A stretch of 64,000 nucleotides of DNA from Desulfomonilia bacterium (lineage in GTDB: Bacteria > Desulfobacterota > Desulfomonilia > UBA1062): assembly GCA_036567785.1 (NCBI GenBank), contig DATCTV010000030.1, positions 62,001 through 126,000 of the forward strand. The letters run 5' to 3'. The notes under the pieces were generated by a model. The model saw only the letters and a program-made list of their open reading frames with translations. It did not search any database and was not told the DNA's origin. Each line of letters opens with the position of its first letter. Positions within the stretch are counted from its first letter, which is position 1. This document shows, one piece after another, positions 35,561 to 44,745 of this stretch. Position numbers and translations under genes: made by a program.

Positions 35561-38146
35561 CTATTTTGTCAAGATACTCCAGACAACCTTTTCTCCTTTT
35601 TGCGCATTCAAATATAACTCAAGCATATTGCCTGTATTTTTGTATTGAACCTGTCTGCCATCTGCAAGAATCTTCTTTCCGGTCAGGTTTTCCGGCAATT
35701 CAACATTCAGTATCAAAGAGGTGCTGACAGGCAGACAGACATAGCCCGATATCTTTTCAGGCGATACATCGATGCCGAAGAGGCTGCATGAAAAAGAATA
35801 AGTTTCATGCGGTATCCTTGGTGAAATTGTCCAGCCGTCAATACCTGCAGCCAATCCGGCAAGCTTTGCCAGCGCATACATCATCTGGCCGTGGGCATGG
35901 ATATTCTGCACGGGATATGACTGGGCGCCGAGGGAAAAGACCGGGTTCTTCTGGTACCAGGTTTCGCCCGGCCGGACTGAATCGGGGCCGTTGAAGGCGT
36001 CCGGTCCGCTCCATATACCGTACCATTTATCCGGATAGAGTTCCGCATGCGAGCAAAGGGTGTTTTTCTTGAAGACTTCCCATGCAAGGTCTTTGTCAAA
36101 ACCGGACAGGGCAATGGCGGCAGGGGCGTTTATCGCAGGCCACATCCCGCCTGATTCCTGCTCTCCCTTTCTCGTTGTCATCGATTCCCTGCCGGTGTCT
36201 GATATCTTGATTCCTGCTTGAGTGAGAAGCTTTTCCTTTATTGTTTTTACTGCTGTGTCCTCTTTTCCACCTTCAAGGCTCCCTCGGGCGAGCAGCGTCC
36301 AGACCATAGGCTCCAGCCAGGTCTCTTCCTTTCCAAACGGCTTGCCAAGGCCGGAATATGAACGGATAAGATGATCTTTCTGCCAGGCACTGTTAAGCGC
36401 TGTTTTCATTCGGGACAAAATACCGGCACAGGCTTTTTCTGTTTCTTTATCCCCTGCATATTCTGCAAGATCCTCAAACATGGGCAATATAAAGCATGCC
36501 ATTGCAGTGTTGAGGACCGATTCTCCTTTCAGGATCGTCAGGACAATATCCAGAGCGCTGTCGGCCGCTGTAAGCCATGTCATTTCGTCGTTCCAGTCGG
36601 ACAGCCTTATTTTCAGATGGCCGTTCCTGCCGGTTCCGATTTTAGTTACGAGATGGGCAAAGGATTTTTTTGCATGCTCCCACACAGACTCGGTTCTGTA
36701 CTTGTTCAGAGGGTAGTAGGGGAGGGGCGCTTCAAGAAATCCGAAATCCCGGGTTACGAAAATATATTCGCTCAATGCCCATAAAAACCACAGTCCGAGG
36801 TCCGAAGGCCTGTAGAATAGACGGTTTCTTTTGCCGAACCCGTCAATGCTGTAAAAAAAGGTGCCGTCGGTCTTCTGGCTTCTCAGCATGAATTCCAGCA
36901 TTTCCCTTGCAGATTGTGGTCTGTAATAAGTGAGCGTGATGATGTTTTCAAAAAAATCTCGCGATGCCCCGTTCAGGCCTGAGTCATAAAGATAATTGCC
37001 GGCCTGCGGAACATAATGCCTCTGATAATAGGCATCATACTGTGAAGACGAATTGAAATAATAATTGTTCCAGACAAGTTCGCGGCCCAGGTTTAGTTCC
37101 TCTTTTCCGGTCTTGAATGAAGGTGCGCGCTCTTTCCAGAATGAAGCGGTATTCCGCCACAGTTGGGCGCCATTTCTGATGACTGATGACACTATGTCTT
37201 CCGGCTCTCTTGCTTTTGCATAACCGTAGGCGAATCTGAAAATCTTTTCTTCACCTGCTTCTATTCCGGCTTTTATCACGGCCGCAAGACAGGTATCAGC
37301 CACTGGTGTCGAACCGGATGGATTAAGGCGGGAGGCGGAAGTGAGGAAGCCTGGGTTTTTTACAGGCAGGGAATCACAGAACAATAAATCAGGTCTTGTA
37401 ATCCATTCGCAGGGTTTATCGTCAAGGCTTGCAAGGAAAATTCCCGGATATTCCGGGTCTATATAACATGGCTTGTCAGGGAGTTTGCCCTTTTTGCCGT
37501 CAGGCCATGCTGAAAGGATCCTGCCTTCACTACTCAGGCTAAGTCTCGGATGTATCCGGGTTTTCCTGTTCAAAAACCTGTTGAGGATAAATTTTGTTAT
37601 TCTCGTGATGTTGATATCCCAGTATTCTATGAGATGAAAGTCTTTGAGTTTATTTGTCCTGTTCTTAATCTTAACTTCTGATATCAGGCAAGGTTCATCG
37701 CCTGCCGGGGCGAAAACCCTTCTTTCCAATGCAAGCCCACAATATTCAAGTGTCTTCTGAAAATATCCGGACCCGAATATTCTCTCCCATCCGGAGCCTT
37801 CAGGAATGCAGTCATCCCTGTCTATAAGTACCTTGTCTTCAGATATCAGCCAGCCGAACCCTCCGCAGTGTGCATTTTCTTGAGGGCTGTAATCGTTAAG
37901 CCATAGCTGCCCGGTTTCACCGTAGAAGACCTTTACCATGCCAAGGTTGTAAGCGTTTGCCGTAATGCGATCGTTACCGATCTGATGCCAGTGCAGGGTT
38001 GATTTGTTTTTAATGACCGGGTCCCAGAGTGCACGCGGATCATCATGGCGCATCTTGTATCTGTATGCAGGAAGACCGGTTTCGTCTTCGAACCACTCGC
38101 CGAATATTCCGCTGCCAGCTGTTAACGGCATATTGCCTTTTTTCAA
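35561..38146 (-). CDS. GH94-like glycoside phosphorylase
   Basis: 861 residues, size and layout of family GH94 (cellobiose/chitobiose phosphorylase and relatives): an N-terminal beta-sandwich (about 1-290), a linker, and an (alpha/alpha)6 barrel in which LSDWNDEM supplies the catalytic Asp (usual motif GDWNDG). The enzymes split beta-glucosides with phosphate inside the cell. The substrate is uncertain and could also be a cyclic glucan or another oligosaccharide. Its start overlaps an MFS transporter gene by 4 nt, so uptake and cleavage are coupled. No signal peptide, hence cytoplasmic. Confidence 0.8.
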   Translation of the reverse strand: MKKGNMPLTAGSGIFGEWFEDETGLPAYRYKMRHDDPRALWDPVIKNKSTLHWHQIGNDRITANAYNLGMVKVFYGETGQLWLNDYSPQENAHCGGFGWLISEDKVLIDRDDCIPEGSGWERIFGSGYFQKTLEYCGLALERRVFAPAGDEPCLISEVKIKNRTNKLKDFHLIEYWDINITRITKFILNRFLNRKTRIHPRLSLSSEGRILSAWPDGKKGKLPDKPCYIDPEYPGIFLASLDDKPCEWITRPDLLFCDSLPVKNPGFLTSASRLNPSGSTPVADTCLAAVIKAGIEAGEEKIFRFAYGYAKAREPEDIVSSVIRNGAQLWRNTASFWKERAPSFKTGKEELNLGRELVWNNYYFNSSSQYDAYYQRHYVPQAGNYLYDSGLNGASRDFFENIITLTYYRPQSAREMLEFMLRSQKTDGTFFYSIDGFGKRNRLFYRPSDLGLWFLWALSEYIFVTRDFGFLEAPLPYYPLNKYRTESVWEHAKKSFAHLVTKIGTGRNGHLKIRLSDWNDEMTWLTAADSALDIVLTILKGESVLNTAMACFILPMFEDLAEYAGDKETEKACAGILSRMKTALNSAWQKDHLIRSYSGLGKPFGKEETWLEPMVWTLLARGSLEGGKEDTAVKTIKEKLLTQAGIKISDTGRESMTTRKGEQESGGMWPAINAPAAIALSGFDKDLAWEVFKKNTLCSHAELYPDKWYGIWSGPDAFNGPDSVRPGETWYQKNPVFSLGAQSYPVQNIHAHGQMMYALAKLAGLAAGIDGWTISPRIPHETYSFSCSLFGIDVSPEKISGYVCLPVSTSLILNVELPENLTGKKILADGRQVQYKNTGNMLELYLNAQKGEKVVWSILTK

Positions 38147-39531
38147 TCTGCAAGCTCCTGTTCAATCCTTTTCTGCATCAGCTCCTTCGCCTTTTTTTCA
38201 TCTCTTTTTATCGTATATGCGACAAGTATCCAGGAAAGTCCCACAGGTATCAAAATGAGAACGGCAAGTCTGAAGTTGAAAAGTCTCGTCGGAGTTAGCC
38301 CGAGCATGACTGCAAGGTCATCACCGAATACCCCGATAAGAGCGCCAAGTCCGAATCCGATCTGAGCTGTTATCTGGATCAGGGCGGAGATTGTCCCGCG
38401 GTTTTCAGGCAGGTTCACGTCGAGCATCATGGCTTTTGAGACGGGTGTCGGGATTTCAACAAATGACGATGCGATAAACCCGATGGCTATCGGGATTGCA
38501 AGAAAAAGGACAGTTGAGCCGCGCATGTCAAATGCAAAGAAAACCAGGAACAGGATACATCCTGCAAACAGGGCGAACGCGCTTAGATACGCCGGATATC
38601 CGGGATTTTTAATATGCAGGATGTCGCCGAAAAATCCTCCTATGAGGTCTCCGATGAGGCTTCCCGACAGAACGATAAGCAGTATCAGTGTTGCTGCGCC
38701 TGTCCCGAGGCCTGCATCAGTTGAATAGTAGTCGACCATGAACCGCTGGATATATCCCATCGGCATTGTGGCGATTATGCAGGATATTATGAATATCAGA
38801 TTCGTGGGGATGGATAATATTGTCTTTAAATCGGAGAATTTTATCCGGCCTTTATATTCTGTGATGTCTGAACCCGTTGCATCCCTGGTATCGGCAAAAC
38901 CCCTGGCAGGGAGTTTTCCCGCCAGAACAAAAAGGCAGCTGAGCAGTATAAGGATAATGCTCTGCACCTGAAATGAAACCCTCCAGCCGAAGGCGGTTTC
39001 GCTTCCGATGGCCCCGCCCAGAATGAAACCATTGCCGTAGCCTATGTTGACTATTGCCACAAATATTCCCGATGCGGCGGCCCTGCTCTTTGATGAGAAC
39101 ATGTCGCCTATTATCGAGAACATTACAGGCACAAATCCGCCGATACCTATGCCACCAAGCGAACGAAATATAATAAATTGTTCCGGAGTCCTGGCAAAGG
39201 AGGCAAAGAGATATGAAACACCCGCAAGAAGAAGGGATATGCCAAGAAGCATTTTCCTGTTTGTCATGTCCGAAAGATAGCCGAACAGAATAAGCGAGAC
39301 GGATATGACAACCATCTGCCACATGAATGATTTTCCGCCGATAATTTCATCAATAGCAGGACCGGCCAGTCCGAAGCCTGTGCCTATCTGTGTCAGATTC
39401 GGCGCATCAAGCGTCTGCTGGCAGAAGACAAACAGACAGATTATCATAAGCAGAATAAATGTCAGACCGGCAGGTCGGCCTGCTTTTGAAATATCTTCCA
39501 TGAAAGGATTTCCGGATCGTGCTTTATCCAC
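38143..39531 (-). CDS. major facilitator superfamily sugar/oligosaccharide transporter
   Basis: 462 residues, about 12 hydrophobic segments. The A-type loop motif GYLSDMTNRK between helices 2 and 3 places it in the MFS. Starts with GTG 39531 with GGAGGG just upstream; an ATG at 39501 is possible. Overlaps the GH94-like gene by 4 nt, so it probably imports the disaccharide or oligosaccharide that enzyme cleaves; direction and ligand are inferred. Confidence 0.8.
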   Translation of the reverse strand: MDKARSGNPFMEDISKAGRPAGLTFILLMIICLFVFCQQTLDAPNLTQIGTGFGLAGPAIDEIIGGKSFMWQMVVISVSLILFGYLSDMTNRKMLLGISLLLAGVSYLFASFARTPEQFIIFRSLGGIGIGGFVPVMFSIIGDMFSSKSRAAASGIFVAIVNIGYGNGFILGGAIGSETAFGWRVSFQVQSIILILLSCLFVLAGKLPARGFADTRDATGSDITEYKGRIKFSDLKTILSIPTNLIFIISCIIATMPMGYIQRFMVDYYSTDAGLGTGAATLILLIVLSGSLIGDLIGGFFGDILHIKNPGYPAYLSAFALFAGCILFLVFFAFDMRGSTVLFLAIPIAIGFIASSFVEIPTPVSKAMMLDVNLPENRGTISALIQITAQIGFGLGALIGVFGDDLAVMLGLTPTRLFNFRLAVLILIPVGLSWILVAYTIKRDEKKAKELMQKRIEQELAD

Positions 39532-39669
39532 TTTCCCTCCCTTTTATGTGAGAACCTGTTAATAAGCTTTACAGTGTTTTGAATCTATTTCCAAAACAAT
39601 ATTAAAGGAAATTATATTCCATTTTCATCTCAGTCATTTACCCAATCAGGAAATATTTATTAATCAATT

Positions 39670-39687
39670 ATTTAACTTTAGTTAAAT
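39670..39687. promoter_or_regulatory. perfect 18-bp dyad, possible operator
   Basis: ATTTAACT tt AGTTAAAT. A perfect inverted repeat in the AT-rich interval between the MFS gene and the zinc-finger membrane protein gene, about 120 nt before the latter. A length and symmetry usual for a dimeric regulator site; no regulator is assigned. Confidence 0.35.
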
Positions 39688-39808
39688 ATACTGCAATGTT
39701 AGATGACATATGCCTCTTGGCATTATCATTGCTTGATTTATTTATTTGAATTATCAGGAATTTTGCAGATTGAGAAATAAAGCACAGAATGATAAACCGG
39801 GAATTATT

Positions 39809-41263
39809 ATGAAGATTACTTGTACTTATCATCCAAAAGAGGAAGCAAAGTGGTTTTGTCCGGCCTGCAGGATAATGCATTGTGAAGAATGTTCATCCAG
39901 GAAGAAAGCCGGAGGGTATTCATCGACAAAAGATCTCCGTTTTTGTCAGAATTGCGGCTATCCACTTGAAAACAAATTTGGTTTGCCGAGAATAGAACCG
40001 ATTATAAAAAGGCTGCCTCAGGTTCTGGCATATCCGATCAAGCCAACCCCTTTTATTTTAATGCTGTTCCTGTCAATACTCAGCTTCATGTCTTTCATGC
40101 TTTCCCCGTACGGTATTGCCGCAGCTGTGATCTTGTGGTCTATATGGCTTAAGTATTCCATTTCAGCCCTCAACGAAACATTACGCGGCAATATGATCCC
40201 GCCTGATCTCCAGTCCGAGCCGGAATACGGGGAGCTGGGTATGCTGTTCAAACAGATTCTGCTTCTGTATCCGCTGGGTTTTATAGGTTATTTCATTTAC
40301 AGGCATTCGGGAATTGTTCAGGCAACGGTTTATTTCATGTTGATGGGGTTTCTGATTCCGGCACTGATTATTTCTCTGGTTTTAAATAACAGCCTGATCA
40401 AGACATTAAGCCTTGTTCCTGTTGTAAGGATACCTCTGAAAATAGGCATGCCTTATATATTTATGTGCCTGTTTGTAGTCTGTCTTGTCGGAGGAATATC
40501 ATACATGTCCATGCATGTATTTCAATTTGTTCCGGAAAACAGATTCGTTTTTCTTAGTGTAATGCTGTCAAATTATTTAACACTAGTCATTTATCATATG
40601 ATCGGCTACTTGATTTACCGTCATCATGATAAGCTTGAATTCGAAACTGCATTCAGCAGGAAACTTAGCCAGCAGATAGAAGCCGTCAGACTTAAGCCTT
40701 CTGTCCGTGCACTTTATAACAATGTGAATCAGCTCATCAAGGAGGGTCGAATCGAGGAAGCTGCAGGACTGCTAAGTGATAATATCAAAAGTTTGCATGA
40801 CAGTTCAGAGATCGCAGAGCGTTTATACAATCTTCAAAAAATGCTGAAACAGAAAGACGAGCTTATATCCTATGCCCCGGTTTATCTGAATCATCTTTAT
40901 ATCAATGACAGAATTGATAAGCTTGTCGATGTATATCTTGAATGTGTCTATATAAACAGGAACTTTACACCCGGTAAGGATGTGGCCATGAAGATAGCCA
41001 GTTCCCTTGTTTCACAGAACAAGCCCGGCGAAGCCGCAAGGCTCCTTGAAAGGTATGCAGACTCAAATCCGAAAGATGATGCTGCCCCCAAGGCGTACAT
41101 TCAGGCGGCGGAAATCATCCTTTCAAATACAAACGATAAGAAAAAGGCCGTTGATCTGCTCAGAACTGTTGTTTCGACATTTCCTCTTCATGAAATTACG
41201 CCTTATGCTAAAAAGAAGCTCAGAGATCTGGGAGAGAATGAACCCGCACAGATCACGTTCTGA
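39809..41263 (+). CDS. zinc-finger, multi-pass membrane and helical-repeat protein
   Basis: 484 residues from ATG 39809 (a TTG at 39746 is in frame but lacks support). Three parts: an N-terminal B-box-type zinc site (CTYH.., FCPAC, HCEEC, then FCQNCG; about 1-55), a central membrane domain of five or six hydrophobic helices (about 80-275), and a C-terminal TPR-like helical region (about 300-480). The combination resembles bacterial proteins often called B-box or rhomboid-associated zinc-finger proteins, but I know no function. Followed by a strong terminator, so a single-gene unit. Confidence 0.65.
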   Translation: MKITCTYHPKEEAKWFCPACRIMHCEECSSRKKAGGYSSTKDLRFCQNCGYPLENKFGLPRIEPIIKRLPQVLAYPIKPTPFILMLFLSILSFMSFMLSPYGIAAAVILWSIWLKYSISALNETLRGNMIPPDLQSEPEYGELGMLFKQILLLYPLGFIGYFIYRHSGIVQATVYFMLMGFLIPALIISLVLNNSLIKTLSLVPVVRIPLKIGMPYIFMCLFVVCLVGGISYMSMHVFQFVPENRFVFLSVMLSNYLTLVIYHMIGYLIYRHHDKLEFETAFSRKLSQQIEAVRLKPSVRALYNNVNQLIKEGRIEEAAGLLSDNIKSLHDSSEIAERLYNLQKMLKQKDELISYAPVYLNHLYINDRIDKLVDVYLECVYINRNFTPGKDVAMKIASSLVSQNKPGEAARLLERYADSNPKDDAAPKAYIQAAEIILSNTNDKKKAVDLLRTVVSTFPLHEITPYAKKKLRDLGENEPAQITF

Positions 41264-41294
41264 TTCAAATTTATTTTATATTACAGACGGTACT

Positions 41295-41339
41295 GGCACA
41301 AAACCGTGATTAACATCAAAAACGGTTTTGTGCCTTTTT
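41295..41339 (+). terminator. strong intrinsic terminator
   Basis: GGCACAAAACCGT (41295-41307) pairs perfectly with ACGGTTTTGTGCC (41322-41334), followed by TTTTT. Ends the zinc-finger gene. Confidence 0.9.
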
Positions 41340-41454
41340 CATAAGCCGTCAACCATAAACAGAATCCATGCGCTCAAGGACTTTAATTGATTCGGTCATA
41401 TCAATATGCTAGTTTGATACAGCTCATAACCTGAAATAAATAACGGAGGTGACC

Positions 41455-43170
41455 ATGAATTATCTTATTCAGCCGAAAAAATTTGTCAGCCTGATGAAAG
41501 ATGAAGGATCACGAAAATTAGTCGAAAAGACCGTTAATTTTTTTGAGACAATGGGAAAGACAAGGCTTACCGAAGATTTCAACAAGAAGATCTGGTACCG
41601 TGAATTTGTCGACTTTATCGGTAAAGAGCAGATATTCGCCAAGCTGCTTACTCCGAGTGAGTACAGCGGCGGCGATCTGGACTGCAGATGGGATTCTGCC
41701 AGAAACGGGGAATACAGTGAACTCCTGGCCTTCTACGGTCTGGGATACTGGTATTGCTTCCAGGTTACCATTCTCGGTCTGGGGCCCATATGGATGAGCA
41801 AAAATGAAAAGGCGAAACAAAAAGCTGCAAAACTTCTGAAGGAAGGAGCGATTTTTGCATTCGGCCTTTCCGAAAGGACTCACGGCGCCGATATCTATTC
41901 GACTGAAGCTGCGCTGACGCCCAAAGGAGATGGGACATGGCTGGCAAACGGCGAGAAATACTATATCGGCAACGGCAACGAGGCCGAGATGGTTTCCACC
42001 ATGGGCAAGGTGAAAGACGGGACTGACGACTATGTATTTTTTGTTACCAATTACAAGAACAAGGCGTATGAGCTGAAGAAAAACGTTATCTCACATCAGG
42101 AATACGTATCGAATTTCGCCCTTCACGATTATCCGATAACCGAAGATGATATACTTGAGCGCGGACCAGAGGCGTGGGATGCCGCTCTGAATACCGTAAA
42201 CATAGGCAAATTCAATATCGGCCCGGCTTCAATCGGCGTTGTGGAACACTGTTTTTATGAGGCCATAACTCATGCCGCGAACCGCATTCTGTACGGCATG
42301 AAGGTGACCGACATGCCGCATGTAAAAAAGAACTTCATGGACGCATGGCTGAGGCTCATCGGCATGAAAATGTATCAGCGCCGTGCAACCGACTATTTCA
42401 GGAATGCTGCTGACAACGATCGACGATATCTTCTTTACAATCCCACAAGCAAGATGAAGGTAACACTGCAGGCGGAAGAGGTACTGAATCTCTTATGGGA
42501 TGTAATCGCCGCCAAGGGTTTTGAAAAGGACATGTTCTTTTCAATGGCCGCAACAGACATCCGTGGGCCTTCCAAGCTTGAGGGGACCGTTCATGTGAAT
42601 GTCCAGCTTATCCGCAAGTTCATGGAAAACTACTTTTTCAGTCCTCAGGAATATGCTGAAGTGAAGCCGGAATTTGCATTAAGGGACGATATGTTCGTAT
42701 TCAATCAGGGGCCGGCTAAAGGCCTTGGGAAAGTGAAGTTCCACGACTTTGCACCGGTATTCAAGGCATTCGAAAACCTGCCGAATGTGGAGGCATTCAT
42801 CAGGCAGATAAGCATATTCAAGGAGATGCTAGAAAAGGCCCATCCAGACAAACTGCAGGAGATGGATCCGTCATTCACTCTTCCCCTGGGAGAGATGTTC
42901 TCGATAGTCGTGTACGGACAGCTTATCCTCGAGCAGGCGAAATATGACAATATGCCTTCAGACATCATAAATCAGATATTCGATTTCATGGTGCGGGACT
43001 TTGCAGGTTTCGGGCTGCAGATTTACGGCAACCACAGCACGAACGACGCTCAGCGTGAGTTCTGCAAACAGATCATGTTGATAAAGGCGGTGCCTGATAT
43101 GGAGCAGTACAATAAAGTCTGGCAGGAGCATGTACTCTCTCTGAACGGCGAATACGAAATGAATTCTTAA
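41455..43170 (+). CDS. acyl-CoA dehydrogenase family protein
   Basis: 571 residues from ATG 41455, with GGAGG 5 nt upstream (a GTG at 41449 overlaps it). LSERTHGADIYSTEA... and the WLANGEKYYIGNGNEA stretch match the middle domain of flavin acyl-CoA dehydrogenases; the helical C-terminal half follows. Longer than the 380-residue type, as in some deltaproteobacterial long forms. It removes hydrogens from an acyl-CoA, passing electrons through an ETF. The chain length is unknown. No neighbouring ETF, thiolase or hydratase. Ends in a strong terminator. Confidence 0.85.
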   Translation: MNYLIQPKKFVSLMKDEGSRKLVEKTVNFFETMGKTRLTEDFNKKIWYREFVDFIGKEQIFAKLLTPSEYSGGDLDCRWDSARNGEYSELLAFYGLGYWYCFQVTILGLGPIWMSKNEKAKQKAAKLLKEGAIFAFGLSERTHGADIYSTEAALTPKGDGTWLANGEKYYIGNGNEAEMVSTMGKVKDGTDDYVFFVTNYKNKAYELKKNVISHQEYVSNFALHDYPITEDDILERGPEAWDAALNTVNIGKFNIGPASIGVVEHCFYEAITHAANRILYGMKVTDMPHVKKNFMDAWLRLIGMKMYQRRATDYFRNAADNDRRYLLYNPTSKMKVTLQAEEVLNLLWDVIAAKGFEKDMFFSMAATDIRGPSKLEGTVHVNVQLIRKFMENYFFSPQEYAEVKPEFALRDDMFVFNQGPAKGLGKVKFHDFAPVFKAFENLPNVEAFIRQISIFKEMLEKAHPDKLQEMDPSFTLPLGEMFSIVVYGQLILEQAKYDNMPSDIINQIFDFMVRDFAGFGLQIYGNHSTNDAQREFCKQIMLIKAVPDMEQYNKVWQEHVLSLNGEYEMNS

Positions 43171-43177
43171 AAATTGA

Positions 43178-43207
43178 AAGAAGGGCGCATTTAACGCCCT
43201 TCTTTTT
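43178..43207 (+). terminator. intrinsic terminator after acyl-CoA dehydrogenase gene
   Basis: AAGAAGGGCG (43178-43187), loop CATTTAA, CGCCCTTCTT (43195-43204), running into TTT. Perfect 10-bp stem. Confidence 0.9.
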
Positions 43208-43217
43208 ACAATTAGCC

Positions 43218-43550
43218 ATGAAAGAATTGTCGGAAGAAAAAAAGGTAAGCATATTTCACACCTTTGTGTTTTTCCTCATCTGTCTTTTCTTCACCTGTGT
43301 AGCTTTGGAATGGGAATTGAGGCAGAGAAGGAAGTTCGAATCATCCGTTCTTTACAGGAATTTTTCAAAAGAGAAGCTTTATGCCGTCATTGAAGATTTT
43401 GACAGACTCAAAACATGCGAAGACCCGCATGTCGAACACTTCACGGCAAAACATCCTGAATTCGCAGGGCTCAACCGCATGTGGCTGATAAATTCATGTG
43501 GCCACTGGCTCAGGAAGCTGAAAAGGGAGATTAAGAGGGGTAGGGTGTGA
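43218..43550 (+). CDS. small single-pass membrane protein of unknown function
   Basis: 110 residues; a transmembrane segment (about 12-30) then a charged soluble domain. Its stop overlaps the next start by 4 nt, so it is cotranscribed with a ferredoxin-type protein. I recognise no family; probably a membrane-anchored companion. Confidence 0.65.
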   Translation: MKELSEEKKVSIFHTFVFFLICLFFTCVALEWELRQRRKFESSVLYRNFSKEKLYAVIEDFDRLKTCEDPHVEHFTAKHPEFAGLNRMWLINSCGHWLRKLKREIKRGRV

Positions 43551-44323
43551 AAAATCCATTGAAGAGCGCACTCTATTTATTTGATTCCCTGCTGGGAGGA
43601 TACTTCGGCCAGTACCTTGAAGTGCGTTCGCTTGAATTCTTCCTTGCCTGGGGTGAAGCTACAAAAAGGCCTTTTATAGGACCTTATCTGAAAAGACTTT
43701 TCATATGGTTCTGTACATATTTTACCGGGATTGTCGTACCTTCACTCGATTCGCTCGAAGGCAGACCAAAAATATTGCCATGCGACGATGTTATCAATCT
43801 GGTAAAACGCGCACGTGTCACAAGCCTTAGCCCGTGCACCTGTAAGGCGCATATCATACCTGACGACCCCGATATACCGCGAGATACATGCATGGGCTTC
43901 ACTTTTGTGGAAGGCATGGAGGATTTGTCGGACGAAAATTATCACAAGGATTTCAAACTCAGGAAGGAGATAATCGATAAATTAAGACAGTGCGAGGACC
44001 TGGGGCTGGTGCACCAGATAATGACCACATCGAGGCCCACGGGCAAGAAAGGCTATGTGCTGTGCAACTGTGACGGTCAGAGCTGTATACCGGTAATTCT
44101 GTTCAGGAAATATGGTATCCCTATGGTCAGAACGTCCGGCTATATCGTTCAAATATCCGATCCTCACAAATGCACGGCCTGCGGGATATGCATTAAGCGC
44201 TGCATGTTTGATGCCGCGTCATTGTCTGATAAAAAACCTGTTACCGATATCGATAAATGCATGGGTTGCGGGGTGTGCGTGAAGACGTGCAAAGCAGGGA
44301 TCAGAACACTCGTAAAGTCATAA
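43547..44323 (+). CDS. ferredoxin-type 4Fe-4S protein with Cys-rich central domain
   Basis: 258 residues from a GTG that overlaps the previous gene by 4 nt. Residues about 90-185 have additional Cys clusters (SPCTCKAH, DTCMGF, VLCNCDGQSC), and the C-terminus has two 4Fe-4S motifs (CTACGICIKRC, CMGCGVCVKTC). Proteins of this outline occur in anaerobes beside redox enzymes; the electron partners are unknown. The small membrane protein in front may tether it to the inner face of the membrane. Confidence 0.8.
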   Translation: MKNPLKSALYLFDSLLGGYFGQYLEVRSLEFFLAWGEATKRPFIGPYLKRLFIWFCTYFTGIVVPSLDSLEGRPKILPCDDVINLVKRARVTSLSPCTCKAHIIPDDPDIPRDTCMGFTFVEGMEDLSDENYHKDFKLRKEIIDKLRQCEDLGLVHQIMTTSRPTGKKGYVLCNCDGQSCIPVILFRKYGIPMVRTSGYIVQISDPHKCTACGICIKRCMFDAASLSDKKPVTDIDKCMGCGVCVKTCKAGIRTLVKS

Positions 44324-44539
44324 ATCTTTTTTGCTGGTAATGCACTGGTCCTGAAAAATAAAAATCATCTATCATTAAAATAGGGATTTTCATTCCATAT
44401 TTTCATGGTAAGGTAAATTCCATGGGCGTTTGATCTATCACCGAATTCAAAATACAGTACAGATAAAATATGAAAAACAACACTCTTAACCTCTGGACAA
44501 AATAAAACAACTTGTCTATACATTGGCAAAGGTTCACTG

Positions 44540-44581
44540 CTTTTAACCGGTAACATATGTATTTTATGTTTACGGTTAAAG
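44540..44581. repeat. long inverted repeat upstream of sppA
   Basis: CTTTTAACCGGTAACATA (from 44540) pairs with TATGTTTACGGTTAAAG (to 44581), with few mismatches around a short AT loop. The interval 44324-44745 holds no gene. Confidence 0.55.
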
Positions 44582-44600
44582 GGCAGGGCGTAAGAACAAA

Positions 44601-44712
44601 GCAGATCGAGGAGCGACGAAATCGAGGAATGAGGTATACATTTAGCGTATGCCGCAGTGACGAGATGAGGAAGCGACGAAGAGATGCAAAGTTATGACGG
44701 CCTGTACCAGCG
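44601..44712 (+). repeat. purine-rich intergenic element with central hairpin
   Basis: Two similar purine-rich arms, GAGGAGCGACGAAATCGAGG (44608-44627) and GAGGAAGCGACGAAGAGATG (44667-44686), flank a small hairpin GGTATAC ... GTATGCC (about 44633-44652). No ORF or terminator. It resembles dispersed noncoding repeats of some deltaproteobacteria, but no second copy lies in this window; function unknown. Confidence 0.45.
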
Positions 44713-44745
44713 GTGGCTGCGCATAAGAGGTCAAAAATACAAACC

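Noticed and set aside
44324-44745. ORFs in the gap before sppA (63 and 114 codons on minus)
   Set aside because: They lack ribosome-binding sites and recognisable sequence and run across inverted-repeat structure.
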